This document shows, piece by piece, positions 61,384 through 64,000 of a DNA stretch of 64,000 nt. Positions within the stretch are counted from its first letter, which is position 1. The number at the start of each line of letters is the position of its first letter. The DNA is from Sinorhizobium fredii USDA 257 (GTDB taxonomy: Bacteria; Pseudomonadota; Alphaproteobacteria; Rhizobiales; Rhizobiaceae), in NCBI RefSeq assembly GCF_000265205.3, contig NC_018000.1, positions 4,092,001 through 4,156,000 on the forward strand. Reading direction: 5' to 3'. Under the pieces are notes generated by a model. The model was not told the origin of the DNA, did no database searches, and saw only the letters and a list, made by a program, of their open reading frames with translations. The translations under genes and the position numbers were made by a program.

Positions 61384-64000
61384 CTACGCAACATACTGCG
61401 GAATGACTGGCACGGGTGCTGCCACGGCTCTCTGAGTCCGCTCTGCAGCCATCTCAACTGCCTTGCGGACGATCTTAAGCTTCTCGAGATCGTCGCCAAG
61501 GACGCGGAGGATGTCGGCGTCCTCGGCGCTTTCGATACTCGTCCCGGCGTCCAGCCGAGCTTCCGCGAGGGCACAATAGTCGCCGCGCGTGAGGGCGGCT
61601 CCAGCTTCCCTTGCCAAATCGACGGAGGTCGGCGCCACGCCATAAGTCAGCCTTAGGGTCAGCCGCTGGACGCGTTCTGAAAGATCTAGTTCGGGGTGCA
61701 GGATCTCGGCGACCTTCGCTGCGACGCCGATCAAATCTGCGGCACGGGACGATACACTTCGGATCGGACCGGCCGACCCGCCGAAAGCGCCGCCATGCTG
61801 CCCCATGGTGACTTCGATCTCGCTGATCGGTCGGCCCGACACATAGAGCAGGGAGGCCACTGCCTTCTTGGCCCGAAGAGTAGCGCTATGCTGATCGAGC
61901 GCCTCGGTTTCGAGGCTGCGCAGGACGTTCCAGTGGATGCCCTGCTGCTGAAGGAGGGAAGGCCACGTATGTGGTTCCTTATGCTTGCTGCTCTTGTTGA
62001 TTGGAAAGTAGATCTCATCCAGCTCGATAGTGTTCTGAACAACAGCGAGCAGTGCCGGATCTGTGATGTCCGAAGGCGCGAGCCGCGAAAGGGCAGCAAC
62101 AAGGCGAACGATCGACCCAACCTCGGTAGCACTTTCCCCTGCAAGGCGACCGAGCGGCGCAAGCGTATAGAAGCCTTCGGGATCCTTCTTGATGAGCCCA
62201 TGCTTTTCGAGACTCGTCAGCGCACGCAACAGATCTTCATGCGACCATCGCCATCCGTCCTGCCGGCGACCAGCAAGGAATGCTCCGAAGCTGCTCTCCA
62301 GGAAGGAAACGACCGCGTCACTCGACACCCCGGCCTTCGCTGAGCGAGGCAATGCGACAAGGACGCGAAGGACAAGCGATCTCGGATCGGTGTTGCCAGC
62401 AATGAACCGCGACGATAGATCTTCAGGCCTTCCAGCGACATATCGGCGCCAGAGGTAATCTTCATCGCGTGAGTTCAGGGCCAGCAGATAAGATGTTCCG
62501 GCCTCGGCAAACCCCAAGCGGCCTGCGCGACCGACCAGGTTCTTGTATTCGGCAATTGAATACGGCACCTGGCCGGGATGTTCGAGGCCTACAATGATCA
62601 CGCTGTTCGCGGGAGTATTCACGCCCATCGCGAGTGTCGTTGTGGCGGAGATCACTCGCAGGCCAGATCCTTCGCGACGGAATTCTTCCTCGATGACCTG
62701 CCTTTCAGCGGGCTGAAGGTCGGCGTTATGAAACGCGACCCCATGCTGAAGATCGGCGATCAGATCCTTGTGCGCCTGCGATGGGTCGAGCCGCGGCATG
62801 CGCTTCACCGCCTCGGTTGCCGGTGGCAATCCGAGCTGCGCTGCGAGGTAGTTGCCGACATGCCGGGACTCGCTCTTGGTTTCCCGGAAGACGATGACCT
62901 GCTCTCCGGCGGCTGCCAGCTTCCGGATCAGCGGGATGATCCAGTCCTGCGCACTGTCCTTCAGCCCCATACGGGCGGCTGCACCTCTTTCGATCTTCTC
63001 GCTTCCATCCGCTGGATCGATGTACCGGAAAGAGCCGTCGTGCCTCAGGATTCCTTCACGCAACGGAACAGGTCGCTCATCTCGCCGCAGCAGCCTGCCA
63101 CCGAGCCAGGCCTCCAGACCACCGGTGTCGCCGATCACAGCGGAGAGAGCGATGATCTGTGGCTCGATACCTTCTCGTCTTCGCATTTTGATCAGCGTGA
63201 GGATGAACTCGAGGTTGGCTCCACGCGAGGGGTCGGCGATCATCTGAACCTCGTCGACAACGATCGTCCCGGCCTGAGCCAGGACATGCGGATGGGCCAA
63301 GGCGAGGGCCGCGAACTTCTCGTAGGTAAGAAGCGCGATATCGTACTTGCCGCGGATGAGTGGGGAAATATCGTCAGTTTCGCCGGTTGCCTCCAGGATG
63401 CGCAGACCGAACCCGCCATAGACTTTCTCGAAATGACGACGCTTGTCAGCGACGAGAGCCTTGAGGGGGAGAAGGAAGATCGCCCGCTTCCGATCCAGGA
63501 CCTGCCGAAGGGCGGCCAACTCTCCGACCATCGTCTTGCCAGACGACGTCGGTGCGGAGACGAGGAGATGTTTCCCCTGAAGGATGCCGTACTCGTTGAT
63601 CGCTTCGATCTGAAGCGCATTCAGCGAGGGGATTGCCTGTCTCCAGGCGGTGACGATTTTTTCGGGGAAGCCGTGAGCCGCAAGACTGTGGATGTCCGAT
63701 GTGACGGCAGCCGCGCAAATCGAAGGAAAGGCCTTCGTGAAGCGCTCTCCCTGAACGAAGACGGGCCAAGTGAGGCCACCGTCGATCTGGCCACGCATGG
63801 ATGGATTCTGGCTCTTGCCGATCTGCTGAGCTGCGGCCTTCACGCGCGCGGTCACATATTCAAGAATTCGGTAGACGGAAAGTCGTCCAGCCTCCTGGAT
63901 TTCAGCCGGGCCGCGGAGCGCTTTCAGAAGGTAGTAGGTGAGGAGTCCGTGGCCGTGGCTCGAAAACTCCCATGCCTCTTCCGAGACACCTGATGCGGTG
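61384..64000 (-). CDS. Ski2/Hel308-like DEAD/DEAH helicase, 5' end beyond the window
   Basis: At least 872 codons; the reading frame is open to the right edge, so the N-terminus is missing. Superfamily 2 motifs: Q-like LNALQIEAIN, Walker A APTSSGKTMVGE, Ia LPLKALVADKR, motif II VVDEVQMI, III LSAVIGDT, IV VIVFRETK, V VISATTTLAMGVNTPA and VI NLVGRAGRLG. The C-terminal winged-helix and helical parts resemble Ski2/HamB-type helicases. Immediately downstream is the membrane protein gene. HamB of Hachiman is such a helicase, but its partner HamA would have to be upstream, outside the window. An internal GTG at 63855 is unlikely to be the start because coding sequence continues upstream. Confidence 0.8.
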   Translation of the reverse strand, partial: TASGVSEEAWEFSSHGHGLLTYYLLKALRGPAEIQEAGRLSVYRILEYVTARVKAAAQQIGKSQNPSMRGQIDGGLTWPVFVQGERFTKAFPSICAAAVTSDIHSLAAHGFPEKIVTAWRQAIPSLNALQIEAINEYGILQGKHLLVSAPTSSGKTMVGELAALRQVLDRKRAIFLLPLKALVADKRRHFEKVYGGFGLRILEATGETDDISPLIRGKYDIALLTYEKFAALALAHPHVLAQAGTIVVDEVQMIADPSRGANLEFILTLIKMRRREGIEPQIIALSAVIGDTGGLEAWLGGRLLRRDERPVPLREGILRHDGSFRYIDPADGSEKIERGAAARMGLKDSAQDWIIPLIRKLAAAGEQVIVFRETKSESRHVGNYLAAQLGLPPATEAVKRMPRLDPSQAHKDLIADLQHGVAFHNADLQPAERQVIEEEFRREGSGLRVISATTTLAMGVNTPANSVIIVGLEHPGQVPYSIAEYKNLVGRAGRLGFAEAGTSYLLALNSRDEDYLWRRYVAGRPEDLSSRFIAGNTDPRSLVLRVLVALPRSAKAGVSSDAVVSFLESSFGAFLAGRRQDGWRWSHEDLLRALTSLEKHGLIKKDPEGFYTLAPLGRLAGESATEVGSIVRLVAALSRLAPSDITDPALLAVVQNTIELDEIYFPINKSSKHKEPHTWPSLLQQQGIHWNVLRSLETEALDQHSATLRAKKAVASLLYVSGRPISEIEVTMGQHGGAFGGSAGPIRSVSSRAADLIGVAAKVAEILHPELDLSERVQRLTLRLTYGVAPTSVDLAREAGAALTRGDYCALAEARLDAGTSIESAEDADILRVLGDDLEKLKIVRKAVEMAAERTQRAVAAPVPVIPQYVA

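Noticed and set aside
6505..64000. CRISPR arrays
   Set aside because: No regularly spaced direct repeats of 25-40 nt were noticed on reading either strand, although I did not run a repeat finder.

Overview
The window looks like a plasmid or accessory region of an alphaproteobacterium of the Rhizobiales, most likely Sinorhizobium/Ensifer or Rhizobium. The reasons are a P1B-5 metal ATPase with a C-terminal hemerythrin domain (the Nia type), a FixL-like hybrid kinase next to a FixK-type regulator and a divergent OmpR/PhoB-type regulator (the hFixL-FxkR-FixK arrangement of rhizobia), many FixK/FNR-type palindromes (TTGAT-N4-ATCAA), and GC-rich coding sequence throughout. No replication, conjugation or rRNA genes are visible, so the replicon cannot be named.

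Layout. (1) 1-4.1 kb: a broken receiver-like remnant, a secreted protein of unknown role, and a tight three-gene plus-strand operon. That operon encodes a TnsA-like protein with altered catalytic residues, a soluble FtsH-like AAA ATPase/zinc protease, and a 101-aa protein. (2) 4.6-5.9 kb: a split YeeE/YedE sulfur transporter and a small cytochrome c. (3) 5.9-45.4 kb: a microaerobic-response island. I find 15 FixK-type boxes, most 35-90 nt upstream of a start codon. They precede genes for metal and cation pumping (Nia, a calcium-type ATPase, a CopA operon), universal stress proteins, BON and CBS proteins, an acyl-CoA synthetase/acetyltransferase fusion, a divergent carbamoyltransferase-like protein, a beta-CASP nuclease, an HtrA protease and a Met-rich periplasmic protein. 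Genes for acetate kinase and phosphoketolase also lie here. The sensor and regulators (fixL-like, fixK-like, fxkR-like) sit in the middle at 22.0-25.2 kb. (4) 46.1-64 kb: a genome-maintenance and defence-type region. It holds a YhaO/YhaN (SbcDC-like) pair, a Septu-like ATPase/HNH pair, a HEPN-containing protein, a duplicated and partly decayed family of repeat proteins, a membrane protein, and a large Ski2-like helicase that runs off the right edge. Pseudogenes and an insertion-sequence remnant mark it as a turnover region.

How it could work together (inference). Low oxygen releases the haem-PAS kinase, the OmpR-type regulator activates fixK, and FixK switches on the island through the boxes. 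The output is metal and redox homeostasis, protein and envelope quality control, post-translational acetylation, and an ATP-yielding acetyl-phosphate route (phosphoketolase plus acetate kinase), which would suit microaerobic or nodule life. The right third appears functionally unrelated. The best candidates for little-described systems are the TnsA-like/FtsH-like/small-protein operon at 1.3-4.1 kb and the defence cluster at 54-64 kb.
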